64,000 nt of DNA. It comes from Mortierella sp. BCC40632. Its lineage: Eukaryota; Mortierellomycota; Mortierellomycetes; Mortierellales; Mortierellaceae. The position numbers were made by a program, and so were the translations under genes. The DNA lies in assembly GCA_011634665.1 (NCBI GenBank), contig WAEK01000001.1, positions 2,230,001 through 2,294,000 on the forward strand, read 5' to 3'. The first letter of the stretch is position 1. Every line of letters begins with the position of its first letter. A model generated the notes under the pieces. The model made no database searches and was not told the origin of the DNA. It was given only the letters and a program-made list of their open reading frames with translations. Positions 13,205-24,777 of the stretch are shown here, in pieces.

Positions 13205-13381
13205 AAGAAAGAAAGAGGGAGGTGGAAAGGAGACAGGGGAGAGGTGCACAGGGCCAGACCATTCACAAAAAGAACAAGCAAACAGATAGACCGACCGATG
13301 GATGGACGAACAGACAGACGGACAGACAGGAAGGAACGAAAGGAAGAAAACACCAACAACAACAAAACAGCAGCAACAACA
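8456..13381. other. Repeat-rich upstream region of the Rua1-like gene, no supported gene
   Basis: This 4.9-kb stretch carries (GA)n at about 8585-8612 and 8757-8794, a GAAGA-rich block at about 11110-11220, GA at about 12195-12240, CT at about 12338-12365, and many poly(A) tracts. On the Rua1-like gene's own strand the GA runs read as (CT)n, as expected for a pyrimidine-rich leader. Many ORFs cross it, several over 150 codons, but all are Arg/Glu/Lys or Ser/Leu/Phe low complexity. No domain or consistent exon chain was recognised. Confidence 0.55.
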
Positions 13382-14037
13382 TCAACAACACAGTTCTCTC
13401 CGCATGGCGTGAAGGCTCTGCGCAGGGGTCGAACAGGGGACAGGAGGCGTGCGCGCGAGCTGGGCCCAGAGGCTGGCCACAGGCATGGGCATGGGCATGG
13501 GCATGGGTATACTTCTTCCATCTGCAGGCTCGCGCCTCCTCCTCTCTCCTCCTCCACCCCCATGGCAAGACGGAGAAGGGACAGGGAAGAGTAATGTGTT
13601 GTACACACAGGTCCAAGAGCCGGGTCTTTTGCATCTGCCCCGGCCCTTTCCAAATTTTTAAATGTGCGTTTCCTTTTTTTTTTTTTTTTTTTGTTACCTT
13701 GCAGGTCCGCCCAAGGAGGAGGACAAGAAGTGCCTGCAGACAGCGCTGATAGCGGCGAAGGCACGGTCGTGTGTGGAAGACTAGTATTGTGGGTCATGGT
13801 CATCATAGCAGGAGTTGCTTGTGTCCAAGATCCCGGTTCTGGTAGGGGCAAAAGATCTATTCTTTTGTTGTAGAAGTATGACACCAGCCGAAACAGCAAG
13901 ATCGCCGCCCAGGAAGACAACAAGAGATAGAGTGTGAGAACGGGAGTGGGACAAAGAGGCAGATCGGCCACCAGTGACAAAATTGACTGACGACAGATCG
14001 GCTCAACAAAGTCCAGGAGAGGGAGAGCGAGGAGAGA

Positions 14038-14093
<56 letters not shown>

Positions 14094-15389
14094 CAGAAAG
14101 AAATAGAAAAGGAAAAAAGGAAATGAAATAATGGGCACAAGGGTAACCCGAGACTCCAAGTAGCCAACGACAGACGAGCGGATGCAGGTACTAGAGTTCG
14201 ATCCGGCCGTTTGCCGGCACCCTGCGATCACCACGATCGTGGACGCTCGGCCTACGGATCAAAAAAAAAAAAAAAAAAAAAAGACTCACATTGAATCAAT
14301 GTAAGAGAGAAAATAAAAAACGGAGGGCACTGAGTGGTGTGTGCACATTTGCGAGTGTGCGTGTGTTTTGTGTATGTTTGTGTGTGTTTGTTGGCTCTCT
14401 TGTTTGCCGTGGCCACCCGTCGAGGCAAGCCTAGGGATTGTCGGGGCATTGGGAGGAAGAAGGGGGCGAGGACCCGCCCCGAGCCAGAGATGCTGCAGCA
14501 CACGGGGAAAAAGAAAGCACACCATCCACACACACGTTCGCAGAGGTCTAGGGATAAAGGAGAAAGTCAAAGAAAGAGAAAGACCGAGGAACGATCGTTC
14601 GCGTCGACGTTGCGCGGAGGAAGAGGAGGAGAACGAGGAGAAGAAGGAGAAGAAGGAGAAGAAGGAGGGGATATAGGGGCAGGAATGGGCTGCAATGAGA
14701 GAGAGGTAGGGAGAGACGTAGACGACGACGACGACTACAAACTCGAGTTCCCAAGGGGGCAGGAGAGCGAGAAGTAGCATTGCGGACCCGGGAATGTGCC
14801 TTGCTGGATAGAACATCCTTGGCGTCCGAACTAGAATCGACCCTCCTTTAACTTGAAGGAGTGGAAGAGGGAGGAGAGGTGGAACCAGGGGATAGGAGAA
14901 GCAGGTTCCCGTCGGGACCCCCCTTTCTCTCCTTCTTTCTACCCTTTCTGGGCGAGAAGAACCGCAGATCGCCGCAGCGTTGGGCAAATAAAGAAAGAAA
15001 GTGCGCGTTGGGGTGTCGTTTCGAGTCCCCTAGGATGGATCAGGATCAGACGTGCACCAACGCACAGGTTCCTCAATGATTGTTTGTCGCGCGGACCTGT
15101 TGTCCGAATGTCTGTCTGCCCGTCTGCCTGTCTTCTCCCTCCCCCCTTCTCCGCGTACCTCTCGCCTGATACCCGCACTGCAAAACATATAAACACACAT
15201 GCCGGACGTCTCGCAGTAATACAATGCGTCTCTGGTCCACCTGGCCCAGGGGCATAGAACACTAGGGAGTGGGAGCGTGAGGAGGAAGGGAAAGGGAGAG
15301 AGGATAAGAAAAATGGGCAAAAACAACGACGCTGCGACCGCTCGAATCGCCGTCGTATACCCTTTGCCCGCGGACCTGTTCATGGACAT
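13382..15389 (-). CDS. Candidate five-exon gene: secreted or membrane protein with Cys-rich ectodomain (unrecognised)
   Basis: I do not recognise a family. A phase-consistent chain on the minus strand is 15389-15159, 14817-14739, 14251-14148, 13986-13698 and 13521-13382, giving 280 residues, all with GT-AG borders. Exon 1 encodes a Met-Ser-Met-Asn-Arg basic start, a hydrophobic segment of about 25 residues, then a stretch with four closely spaced Cys. Exon 3 adds two more Cys, exon 4 has a second hydrophobic helix followed by YFYNKR (a stop-transfer look) and a Pro/Ser/Thr tail, and exon 5 has a Pro-Met repeat and ends in Cys-Cys. Third codon positions are GC-rich in exon 3. Introns 1 and 2 are long for this window, and intron 3 is mostly a (GA)n microsatellite. 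Alternative frames exist in exon 2, and a plus-strand ORF overlaps exon 1. Treat as a hypothesis. Confidence 0.3.
14043..14092. repeat. (GA)n microsatellite
   Basis: An uninterrupted run of about 25 AG/GA units. In the candidate gene model it falls in intron 3 and reads as (CT)n on the sense strand just upstream of the 3' splice site. Confidence 0.95.
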
Positions 15390-18300
15390 GGGACGACCAG
15401 GCCAGTACCCCTTCTCCCCCCTTCCCTTTCTCTCAACACGTCCGATGACGGGTAACATCGTTCAACCAAACGCGGAGCGAGGTCCCAGTCAGGTTCCCAC
15501 TTTCCTCCTCCCCTCTTTTCTTCCCACCCCAGCCCCACACAAATATATTTTCTTTATACACGCACCCACGCCGGAGTCCCGCCTCAATGGCTCCCCTTCA
15601 CCTGAATGGCGAGACATGGAGAAGCAAAAAGACCGACCGTTACCCTATCCGTCACTACCACCAGCTACTACACCCATCCACAATAGAGGTGTACATCGAG
15701 AAGGGTACATACATTCCTCCAGTACACTGTCTCGCTCTTACTCGCCTTTACTCCCTACCCGCGCTCGTTCCTCCACCCCTCTAATCTTTCTCTCTCAATC
15801 TCACTTTCACTCTCTCTTTTCATTCTTGCAACCCAACGGACCCTCACGCGCGGATCAAAAATATACGACCAGGGGCGTAGACCAAGACTTCGGCGGGAGG
15901 AGGAAAGGAAAGCAACCGAACAAACATAGCGCCCCGTGCATTTGGAATGGAACTCTCCCTCTCTTAGAGAAACTATGTTGAGCGCGTTCTGCTCCTCCAG
16001 AGAGAGCAAAAAAAAAAAAAAAATAGCCCTCCTCTCCTTCCTCCCAGCTAGTTATTCCTAGCAACCACCAGACCCAAATAGTGAGCCAAAGAGAGAGAGA
16101 AAGACCAAGTCAACAACCACACTTGCTGTGCTTGGGCCTTCACATCATCCCCCCCTCCTTCTCTCCTCCAAAAAACAGGGGAGAAAGGGACACAACAACA
16201 ACAACAACAACAACATCAACAAAAAAAAAAAAAGAGGGGAAGGGAAGGGGAAGGGAAAGAAAAGTTTTTTTTCACCAAAATGAACCTGTCCTAGGCATCC
16301 TTCCTCTTCTCACCCGCCATGCTTCTTGTCATATCAAAAAAAAAAAGCACGAGTGCCTGATAGATGGGGAAGGTGAATAGGCTACACAAAGTCAAGCGGA
16401 GTAAAATAAAAAAAGCGCGCGCGCGTGCGAGGTTCACGCTTCAATACCCTCCAATCTTCCCCCCTCTTTCCCTTCGAGATATGGGATCTACTCTTTTCCA
16501 TCTTTCCACTTTTTTTTTTTTTTTTTTTTTTTTGAGGGGAGAGGGAAGGGTGAAGATGAATGGCCTAGAATCTCCAGGGGGGAGGTAGGGGAAAGGGAAC
16601 AAGCGAGCGAACAAGGAAAACATAGAAAACGAGAACGAAAAAAAAAAGGAAAACGCTATTTATCGGATCTATTCGTCCAACAATGCCTTTTTCTCTCTCT
16701 CTGCAAATATAAAAAAAAAAAACGACGGTGCCACCATGGCTTTGTCGGGGGTGTTTGTGTGCATGTATAAATACGTGTTTATGTGTATGTGTCAAGGAGA
16801 ATACCCACAGAGCATAGGTGATAAAAAGCCAATTCCCAGTGACTGGATGAAGGGAACACAAAGCTGGGTCCCCTCTTTTTTTTTTTTTTTTCTGACCATC
16901 GCCTTTTCGCTTTGCTGCAAAGGTAATGAGAGAGAGAGAGAAAAGCACTCAGGTCGGATGAAGCAAAGGATGGGAAGGAGAGGGGCCAATGACCCGTAGC
17001 GACCTGCGAACATGGGAACAAGCTGGCCTTCCTCCCGCCGCTCGTCTCCCTCCTTCCCCCTCCCCCTAGACAATGAACACAGGGTCAAGCTTTCTGGAAC
17101 GAAAAATGCTTTTCCAGCAGGCTGGTCCATGCCCTGTAATGTGGCCCATGCTTTCTTAAGTCGCATCTAAGCAGGCAGGTACAAAACCCATAGGGAGGAG
17201 AGGAAGAAAGAGGAAAAAAAAAAAAAAGCCCTTCTTTTTTCTTTCTTTCTTTTTTTTTTTTTTTTTTTTTTTTTTTTCTTTTTTTTCCTCTTTCTCCCCT
17301 GGCCAAAGTGACCAGAGTCGAACATCGTGCATCGAAGGAGAAAATGGTAAAAAAAAGAGGAAACTTTTTTTTTTTTTTTTTTTTCGCAAAAAAAAGGGAT
17401 TGCCACTGAGCCCACTTATGAAGGAGGAAGGGATCGCCCATTTGGGTAAAAGAAGAGACGCACAATGCAAAAAAAAAAAAAAAAAATAGCTAGGAAGTTG
17501 AACAAAGGGATAAAATAGATTGTAGAATGGAAACAGGAGGTCAAAGCACCACCTTCCCTACCCCTGGTGAAAACCTTCCCAATCTCTGCTTTTTTTTTTT
17601 CCTCTCAATGAGAATGAATATGATCGGGCACCGGGGGATGGGAAGGGAAAAGAGGAGGAAGGATGTAAGGAGAGGAAAAAAAAAGAAAGGAGGTACCGAC
17701 AAGGATCCCACTAAAGGTTTCTTTCACACACATACACCCCTTCCTCATCCTTATCCACCATGTCCTCTCACTCTTCTTCCTTTGGTCATTCTAGTTCTTC
17801 CTTTCCTCTCTCTCTCTCTCTCTCCCCTATCCCTTTGATATCAAAATCCTTTGCCTGCATGAACTTGCTTTTTTTTTTTTTTTTTGTTCCCGAACGCTAC
17901 GCCCATATTTTCTTGCGTAAACAGTTTTTTTTTTGTAGAAACACAAAGAGTTCCCCCCCTTGAGAATAAACCCTGCTCGCCCAGATTGAAGGGAAGGGGG
18001 GGGGGGAAGGAAGAGGAAGAAGAAAAGGGTCGAGTACATGTGCAGAAGGAGATAGTGTGCGGGTCACAGATCAGAAAAGAAAAAAAAAATGTGCGCCAAA
18101 GAGGGTGGGAACGAGAAAGATCGTGTGTGAATGTATATGTGTGTGTGTTTTTTTCCGCTCGTGTCCGTCGATTGAGGTGGATTGGATGTTTGCTTACCTG
18201 TTCAGTCCACAATTGACCTGCAGCTTTTTTAGAGCCAAGAACTTGGATCACAGGAAAAGGAGAGGGGGGAAAAGGAAAGAAGCTAGGGAGAGAATGAGTG

Positions 18301-18685
18301 AAAGAAAGAAAAGAGACAAAGAATAGAGACAAAGAAAGGAAGAAAGAGGGACAAGGCACGACAGGGCAAGGACGAGGCAAAGGCAGGGCAAGTCAGGCCA
18401 GGGGGGGAGGACAAGAGTAGGAGGCGGAAGAAAGACGGAGAACAAGAGATAACAAAAAGATGGTCGGGAGGAACAAAAAAAAAAAGAAAGGATATGTGTT
18501 TATGTGTGAGGAGAGGACACAGAATCGCACAGAATACAAAGCACAAAAAAGCACAGAGCACAGAGAACAAGGGAAAGGGATGGACAAAAGGAAAACAAAA
18601 ACAAAAACAAAAAGAGAGTGGAGGATTGAGAAAAAAGTACTTTTATATGTTGGTAATCCAACCTGATCTCTCATCCCTGGAGACA
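15390..18685. other. Low-complexity stretch without a supported gene
   Basis: It contains many homopolymers (for example 16509-16532, 17250-17286, 17366-17384), CAA repeats near 16192-16217 and CT runs. An open plus-strand frame from about 15313 to 15981 (reading MGKNNDAATARIAVVYP at its start) has fairly GC-rich third positions but no recognisable domain, and it overlaps a minus-strand candidate exon. A minus-strand exon-like piece at about 18198-18243, with a GTAAGC donor and a GSKKAAGQLW reading, could not be linked into a chain. Confidence 0.45.
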
Positions 18686-19027
18686 CTAGAAACGAAAAAG
18701 AGGACCCTGGGAGCTATATTGTGCACCTGCGGGCATGATTGGCCACTGCCTTCTTCTGCCTTTTCCTTTTTTTTTTTTCATCCATCCTCTCAATAAGAGG
18801 CCTTCCCCTTCTTTCACCTCTTATTGCAATCGCTTGCGGACACACAGTGTGGTGGACCTCCTTCCATCTCAGAATGTCGGCTCGTACCCTTCTTCTATGC
18901 TGCATGTCGCCATCCCATCGGTTATTTTTTTTTTTTTTTTTTTTTTTTGACCCCATTATTATTTACTCACTCTCCTTGCCTTTCTGATATGCCTCCGAGG
19001 AGATGCCTGTGCTTTCCCTGGCATCAT
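18686..19027 (-). CDS. Candidate small basic protein, three exons (unrecognised)
   Basis: Segments 19027-18971, 18899-18818 and 18726-18686 join in phase and would encode a 59-residue Arg/His-rich protein starting Met-Met-Pro-Gly-Lys. Donors are GTGAGT and GTGAAA; acceptors are CATGCAG and CCCGCAG; introns are about 70-90 bases. The acceptor-like TTTCTAG directly before the ATG hints that an upstream exon may exist or that the true frame differs. No family is recognised, and chance is a real alternative in such short pieces. Confidence 0.2.
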
Positions 19028-20456
19028 CTAGAAACCCCCTCCCCCCCTCTCGTCATGAGTAAGAAGATAAAAAAAAAAGGTGTGATAAAGAGAGAAAGAA
19101 GGGGCGAGGATCATTCGAATGACGGGGCCCTAATGACGAATAACATATAAAAAAAAGAACGACAGGAAGATTTGGACCGTAATGGCCCCTCCTCCACCCC
19201 CTTCTTTTTGTTGAATCGAACTGAGTAAGAAGAAAAAGGGTCCTGTTTCTCGCACTTTTAATTCGTTCGTCTTTCTCAGTGAGAGTGTGAGAGTGTGAGA
19301 GTGAGTGAGAGACTAGGGACGAGGCACAGGTGAGTTCGGTCAAGGAGAGAGGAGAAGGGAAAAAAAGGTGTCAAAAAGAGTGAGAACAGTAGACCGTCAT
19401 TTCCGATTCGTACAGCGCGGAGAGAGAGAGAGAGAGTGTGTGTGTGTATGTGAAAGGAGGAAGGAGAGGCGACCCCTTCCGACATCGGACTCGGGCTGGA
19501 GAATGTCGTTCCTCTCCCATGACTCTCTTTCTAATGATGATGACAGGGCCGTGTCCTGTGCGCCCTTTCTCTCTCTCTCTCTCCTCTCTCCTACTTCCTA
19601 CTGCCCTCGGCACAGAAACCCAGAGAGAGAGTGTGTGTTGCGTTATGGGTTCCCCGTTATCCTCGACAGGACCAATCGTATGTATCCTAGTGTTGCGATC
19701 TTTGTAACCTCCTGGGTTGTGTACGCACCACACCTGTGTCCTCCGAGTGATCTCTTTCACTCACTCACTCTCTCTCTATCTCTCCCAACCCCAGCCACAC
19801 AGAAAGGGCGCAACCGCAGCAAGACTCTTGAGAGTGGAGGGGAAAAGGTGTCCTATCCTGGCTGGCTACTTTGCTCCTCGGCCTTTCTCTTAAATCTTTC
19901 TTTTTACTGGATCCAGTTAGAAGCAAGGTTGTGTATCCAGCTCATCGAAGTGTAGATTCCTGTTTGTTCAGACGTCATGAGTCCGGACCACTGGGTCAGA
20001 CTACAAAATCCCAAGTCAATGCGTTCTTTCCGATTTTTTTTTTCAAACAGAGATGTCATTTTTCAGGTTCTCGGAAAGTACATCGGTCAGCAAACACAAC
20101 TCTAATGAAAAAAGGTGGGGCGAGGAGGTAACCGTAACAGAAGACGGACTTGGGGGGAGCGGGGCTAAATAGGTCACCGTACAGTCTGTCATTCCAGTGT
20201 TGATGAGTAACCGTTCTGGCCCCTCTTCTACTCTTCCTCAGGATCTTCCGTCTCCATTCATACACTCATGCTCTCTCACACATTCGATCTTGCCGAGATA
20301 AACTCTCTCTCTTCTCTCTCTCTCTCTCTCTCTCTCTATCTTCAACGAAGGACAAGCCTCGGATCAGGCTAACTCTATAGAATCATGAGATCTACTGGAT
20401 GACTTGCTTCTCAAACACACACCTTCTAGATTCATTAACTTTCTTTCTTTCTTCCT

Positions 20457-20490
<34 letters not shown>

Positions 20491-20751
20491 TCATTCAAAT
20501 GATGACCCAGCTGGTCCCGACGATGGACAAAGCAAGAATGAATTCTCTGGTGAAGTAATACTAGGTGTCTGCAACACTCTCTCATCTCCTCCTAAAGACA
20601 TTCTTCTGCTTGGATTGCCGCCATGGACAATCGGAGTCAAGAATGCTCCCCCTTGACGAAGTCGTTCTCGGTGTGGCCTCTAACAAAGATTCATATATCA
20701 CAAGTAAAATACGTTAAAAAAAAGCTTAATGCTTAATGCCATTTTCGTCAT
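19028..20751. other. Stretch with ambiguous coding signal on both strands
   Basis: A plus-strand ORF from 19503 to 19955 (C-terminal part ending IQLIEV) and a minus-strand exon-like piece at about 19709-19643 reading EVTKIATLGYIRLV both look protein-like, but neither links to a full gene. CT repeats lie at 19570-19590 and 20312-20338, and poly(A) at 20461-20487. Nothing else is supported. Confidence 0.4.
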
Positions 20752-23408
20752 TCAAACAATAAAATTAAGACCCAATAAACCTTCCTCTTCATCCACATAT
20801 CCTCCTGGAACCAGTTTTTTTTTCTTCTTCTTTTCCTCTTGTTCAACGTACCCTCCGTCGTGACCGTGTGTATCGCGGCTCATGTACAAGCAAAGGAAGG
20901 AAAGCACATGTCTCTGCGGAATAAAGGGTCGGCACCTGTGTCCAGTGGTACCTGTCCGGAAACAACGGATCAACCGTTGTTGTTGTTGTTGTTGTTGGCC
21001 AGGGAGTAGTGGACGGTTGTGATTGGACAACTCGCGTTTGATTGATCGGAAGTGCAGAGGGTCGTTGTAGTGGAGATCGAGATTGAGATTGACTGGGGAC
21101 AATCAAATCCACAAGTATGTCAGTCAAACCTCCGGTGCTACTGCTATTCAGGCTGTAGTGAACACTGATATCCTCCTGCTGTGTCCTATACTTCAACTGA
21201 TCTTCCTCCAATGGAAACTCTTGGTCATTGTTGTCAAACCCCATCTGTTCATCCACCACCACCACCGCCGTCGAACCAGCATCTTGATGCTGATCATGCG
21301 GTCCTCGGACTTCTGTAAGGCTCGAACGACGGCTAGGACGGCGATCGATAACAGGATCTTCTGGAACCAAAACACTCCCGGCTTGACTAGCCTCCATAGG
21401 TTGAGTCGGCGCACGATTCAGTCCACCTGACCCTGGAGACTTGATCCGTACAGAACTATAGTCACTCAATGGTGTTCTAGACTGATCAGGCGGGATAAGG
21501 TTCATCGAGTTGGAGACAACTCCAGAATCGGCCCCGGAGCGAGGACAGAATGCACCAAAAAGCTCTTGAGATGAATCCAAGGGGAATGATGGAGGGTCAA
21601 CCAGATCCAAGATCTCCATATCCTCAAACAGCTCTGAATACTCGTCCATTTCTGGGTCTTCTACCTCTTCCTGCTCAAGCTGGAGCTCAATTGGACGGTC
21701 TTCTGCTAGCTGCTGGGTGGATTCAGGTTCAAGCCGTCCTTTTGACTGATGTGAGTGAAGGTGGCTGTGCGGCGTTTGCTGAACAACCAGGTTTTGATTT
21801 TTCACTCCGTCCTCGTCCAAGGGTTCCTGATCCATGTCCAGAATAACGGGAGATGATTGAGGAGGTGATAATGGTCCTTGGAATCGACGACTTCTAGAGA
21901 TTGTATCTACTTTTGTAGTAGCGGCTTCAATGTTGACATTTCGTGCACTTGTGGTCTGGTCAGGGATAGTGTTTGGAGGAGTGCTGTTGCTGTCTCTGTT
22001 GTCACTGTCTCTGTTGTCACTGTCTCTGCTGTCGCTGTCTCTGCTGTTGCTGCGGGTCCTTGACTTTTGACAACAAAAATCGCATGACTGGAGATGGGCT
22101 GTCACATCAGACAGGGTTCCTGTAAACACGCACCCTAATGGTTTGTGTGGACATGGTTGGACGGCTGCAAAGGTGCACTTTTCCATGGATAGGTCGCATC
22201 AAACAAAACGAAAGAAGGGAACATCAGTGTGAATGTAAAAATCACGTGGGATAAAGTCTTCTCTTACACAGCTGTAGATTGACCAACCTCGGAATAGTGT
22301 TTGTCCATCTCCCTCAAAGGGCCGACCCACTGACAGGCTTGAGCTAATGTAGAAGGACATCGCATATTGAGCGCACTAACGAGTCGCTATCAGAAATGAG
22401 AGGGGAGAGGGTGACTGGCTTTAGCGGCTGGGCTAATGTATGCTGCCGCTGTTTGCTGAGCTACTGTAGCAAGGTTTGTCAAATATCCTTGACGGTCAAT
22501 AATCTTTTTTTGCACAGGAGAGATGAGCCTCCGTCTGCACCCCCCCCTCCCCAGCATACCGAAACAAACTTGGATGATCGAAAGGTATTGATATCAAGTG
22601 GTTCCGATGGTATCGAGGCATCTTCACACCCAGGACAAGCTATGTAGATAGCCTTGGAGCCCTGGCCCTGGGTTTGGCTCTGGCTCTCGTCTTGATTCAG
22701 GCCCTGGTTCCCATGTGGCTTCCGCTCCAGTCGGCCTGTTCTGTAGATGTAAATGTCGAGACAGGCTTTACAAAAGACATGGTCTAAAGATAGGAGGAGT
22801 GAATACTGATATCTTGAAGCAACAGTGGCGTTGTTGAAAGGCATTTTTGGCTCTATGAGAAAGCCTTTTTATCGTACCTTCACTGCATAGGACCTGGATA
22901 GGTTCATGAAGAAGCTCTTGGCAGAGGAAACAAATGAGTTCAGGAAACGCCAGTTCCGAGTCTGGTAATAGCCCTGACAGCAACCCCGAGAGAAAGAAAG
23001 AAAGAGAAAGAAAAGGTGGAGTAGTTTTTTTTGTTGGTATTTCCTTAAAGGTTAGGATATGCTGGCAATGTCAAAGGAAACCGCTGCCGTCATTAAAAAG
23101 CCTCCTTTGTTGTTGAATGCTGTCGAGACTTCGAGTTCCTTACTCGTAGTGATGCCCATTCCTGGTTTGAGCTGCTTGGACTCTACGATGATATATTCTG
23201 GTGGAGAGAAAATAATAGGGAAAGGTGAAGTGAGGAAGAGGTTGAGTTGTGGAAAGAGAGAAAGAGAGAAAGAGAAAGAACAATGAGAGAGAGAAGAGGG
23301 TAAAGTGAGAAGGAAGGTGAGCATTTTGCCACCCATTGGGCCAAGTAATAATAGGGCTCTTTTGCCTGGAATTAAATCACGAGACACCCGGGATATAACG
23401 GCTCCCAT
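20752..23408 (-). CDS. RING finger plus TRAF-type zinc finger protein, probable E3 ubiquitin ligase
   Basis: Proposed exons: 23408-23333, 23197-23144, 22973-22878, 22783-22560, 22386-22288, 22177-20952 and 20878-20752, giving 633 residues with all phases consistent. The C3HC4 RING is split across exons: C58-x2-C61, C73, H77-x2-C80-x2-C83, and C125-P-G-C128, with a long insert (about 41 residues) before the last pair. A TRAF-type zinc-finger region follows (CQWVGPLREMDKHYSEC, then CPHKPLGC and HLQSC). The long C-terminal part is Ser/Asp/Gln-rich, begins with a tandem RDSDSRDSDNRDSDNRDS block, and ends in an acidic and basic tail. RING-TRAF proteins usually ubiquitinate partners bound through the C-terminus; no MATH domain is seen here. 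The first two exons and the last intron are the least certain. It is divergently arranged with SDHAF3. Confidence 0.7.
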
Positions 23409-23501
23409 CGCGCGTTTCCTCTTCTTACTCTCGGAGGAGAATGCACCCGATTCGGTTTTGTCACTTCTCTCACTTTTCTCCCCTTTTCCTCTTCAGACAT
23501 C
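23409..23501. promoter_or_regulatory. Compact bidirectional promoter region between RING/TRAF gene and SDHAF3
   Basis: Only 93 bases separate the proposed start codons of two divergent genes. The interval is pyrimidine-rich toward SDHAF3 and contains no clear TATA box. A CTTCAG just before the SDHAF3 ATG could be a 3' splice site for a leader intron, which would move the SDHAF3 start of transcription upstream. Confidence 0.45.
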
Positions 23502-24038
23502 ATGGCATCCCAAAAGGCATTGACGCCTCCGTTGACTCTCTACCGACAGATCCTCAGGGCGCACCGGAAGCATTTACCTAGTCAACTCCGGATCTTGGGC
23601 GATGGCTATGTCAAGGCAGAATTCCATCTCCATAAAAATGTCGACAATCCTTTGCATATTGTCGGATTCCTGGAACAGTGGCAGGGCTACCTAGACCATA
23701 TCCTTGCCTCCTCTGCTGCCATGTCTGCTCCTTCTCCTTCTAGGACAGCAGTAAACAGCACAGACTCGAACCACAATAGGGATAATCTCAATGCATCGAA
23801 TTCTCGACAGGAAACGTTGGATCAGATTATCGCTCAAGGAAGACCGTTTGGTAAAAAGCTCGATCAGGATTTGCTTGACAAGATGTCGGATCAGCAACTG
23901 GGTCAGCTCTTTGAACTGCGCAAGGAGGCCAAGGGACTTCAGAATGAGGACGAGCTCAAGGAATTGGAAAACCAAGAGTCTCAGTTGTTGAAGAAGGTCG
24001 AGTCCGTCTTTCCTGGCTTGATCCAGTCTAAAAAGTAA
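23502..24038 (+). CDS. SDHAF3: Succinate dehydrogenase assembly factor 3 (ACN9, LYR protein)
   Basis: A single exon of 178 residues. The LYR signature is at residues 13-15 (LTLYRQILRAHR), followed by the family's LPSQLRILGDGYVKAEF-like region and HIVGFLEQW. These LYR-motif proteins work in the mitochondrial matrix, helping maturation of the iron-sulfur subunit of complex II. The protein is longer than animal homologues (about 125 residues): a Ser/Asn-rich insert of about 30 residues follows the HILASS segment, and a charged helical tail LDQDLLDKMSDQQLGQL leads to a Lys-rich end. The ATG at 23502 (ATCATGG context) gives the expected short N-terminus, and no intron is needed. Confidence 0.93.
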   Translation: MASQKALTPPLTLYRQILRAHRKHLPSQLRILGDGYVKAEFHLHKNVDNPLHIVGFLEQWQGYLDHILASSAAMSAPSPSRTAVNSTDSNHNRDNLNASNSRQETLDQIIAQGRPFGKKLDQDLLDKMSDQQLGQLFELRKEAKGLQNEDELKELENQESQLLKKVESVFPGLIQSKK

Positions 24039-24777
24039 CATCGCCTGAAAGCAACAAAAGCAAAGGACGCTGACGAGCCCAATCACGACACAGCATCCTG
24101 TTTAGTAGTGTATATAACATGGTTAATCATTAAAGGGTTTAGAATCGTCCCTTTTTTTTTTTTTTTTTCGGGGACAAAGAGAGTGAGAGAGCTTGAAAGA
24201 CAAGGGTGCATGATCACACAGGCATAAAGGACACAAGAGTCGAGAATAGATACTGTTTTTTTTTTCATCTTTTTCTTTCTCTTTTGCGCAGCTCAACTGC
24301 CAGAAGCTCATCTTCCCCAGGAAACATGATTGCCAAAAAGGTTACCTCTCCACATACTCTTCTACACACGCAAACACATACACACCAAATACACTTGCTA
24401 TGCATCGTCCTCCCCCACATTGAAGAACGAACTTTCTGGATAAAAGTACATTTAATATTGTGTTGAACAATGAGTAGGGTGAGTTTGGATGAAGGGTAAA
24501 GTCTACATACAATTCGACTGAAAGGGGAAGAAGGGATCCCTGGCCATAGAAAAATGGAATGCTATTTTTTTTTTCTTTTCGGTTGATGTTGTTGCTTTTT
24601 TGCGTCAAAAGACATTTTCTTTTTGCAAGTTTGGAGAAGTGGCTAACGGACTGGGTTGAACCAATCGCTCACGACTGGAGAAAAGATGGTGAACCGTTCT
24701 TTCAATCGTTTCATACATATACAGATACACGACGCTGTCGAAACAGATCATGTACGCCCTTTTCTATTGCAATGTCT
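24039..24777. other. Convergent 3' spacer
   Basis: The 3' ends of SDHAF3 (+) and SAM synthase (-) face each other. The spacer contains poly(T) at about 24152-24168 and an ACAC-rich patch near 24365-24390. No gene is seen. Confidence 0.6.

Noticed and set aside
12103..13749. 548-codon plus-strand ORF
   Set aside because: Arg/Glu/Lys and Ser/Leu repeats from GA, CT and poly(A) tracts; no coherent protein.
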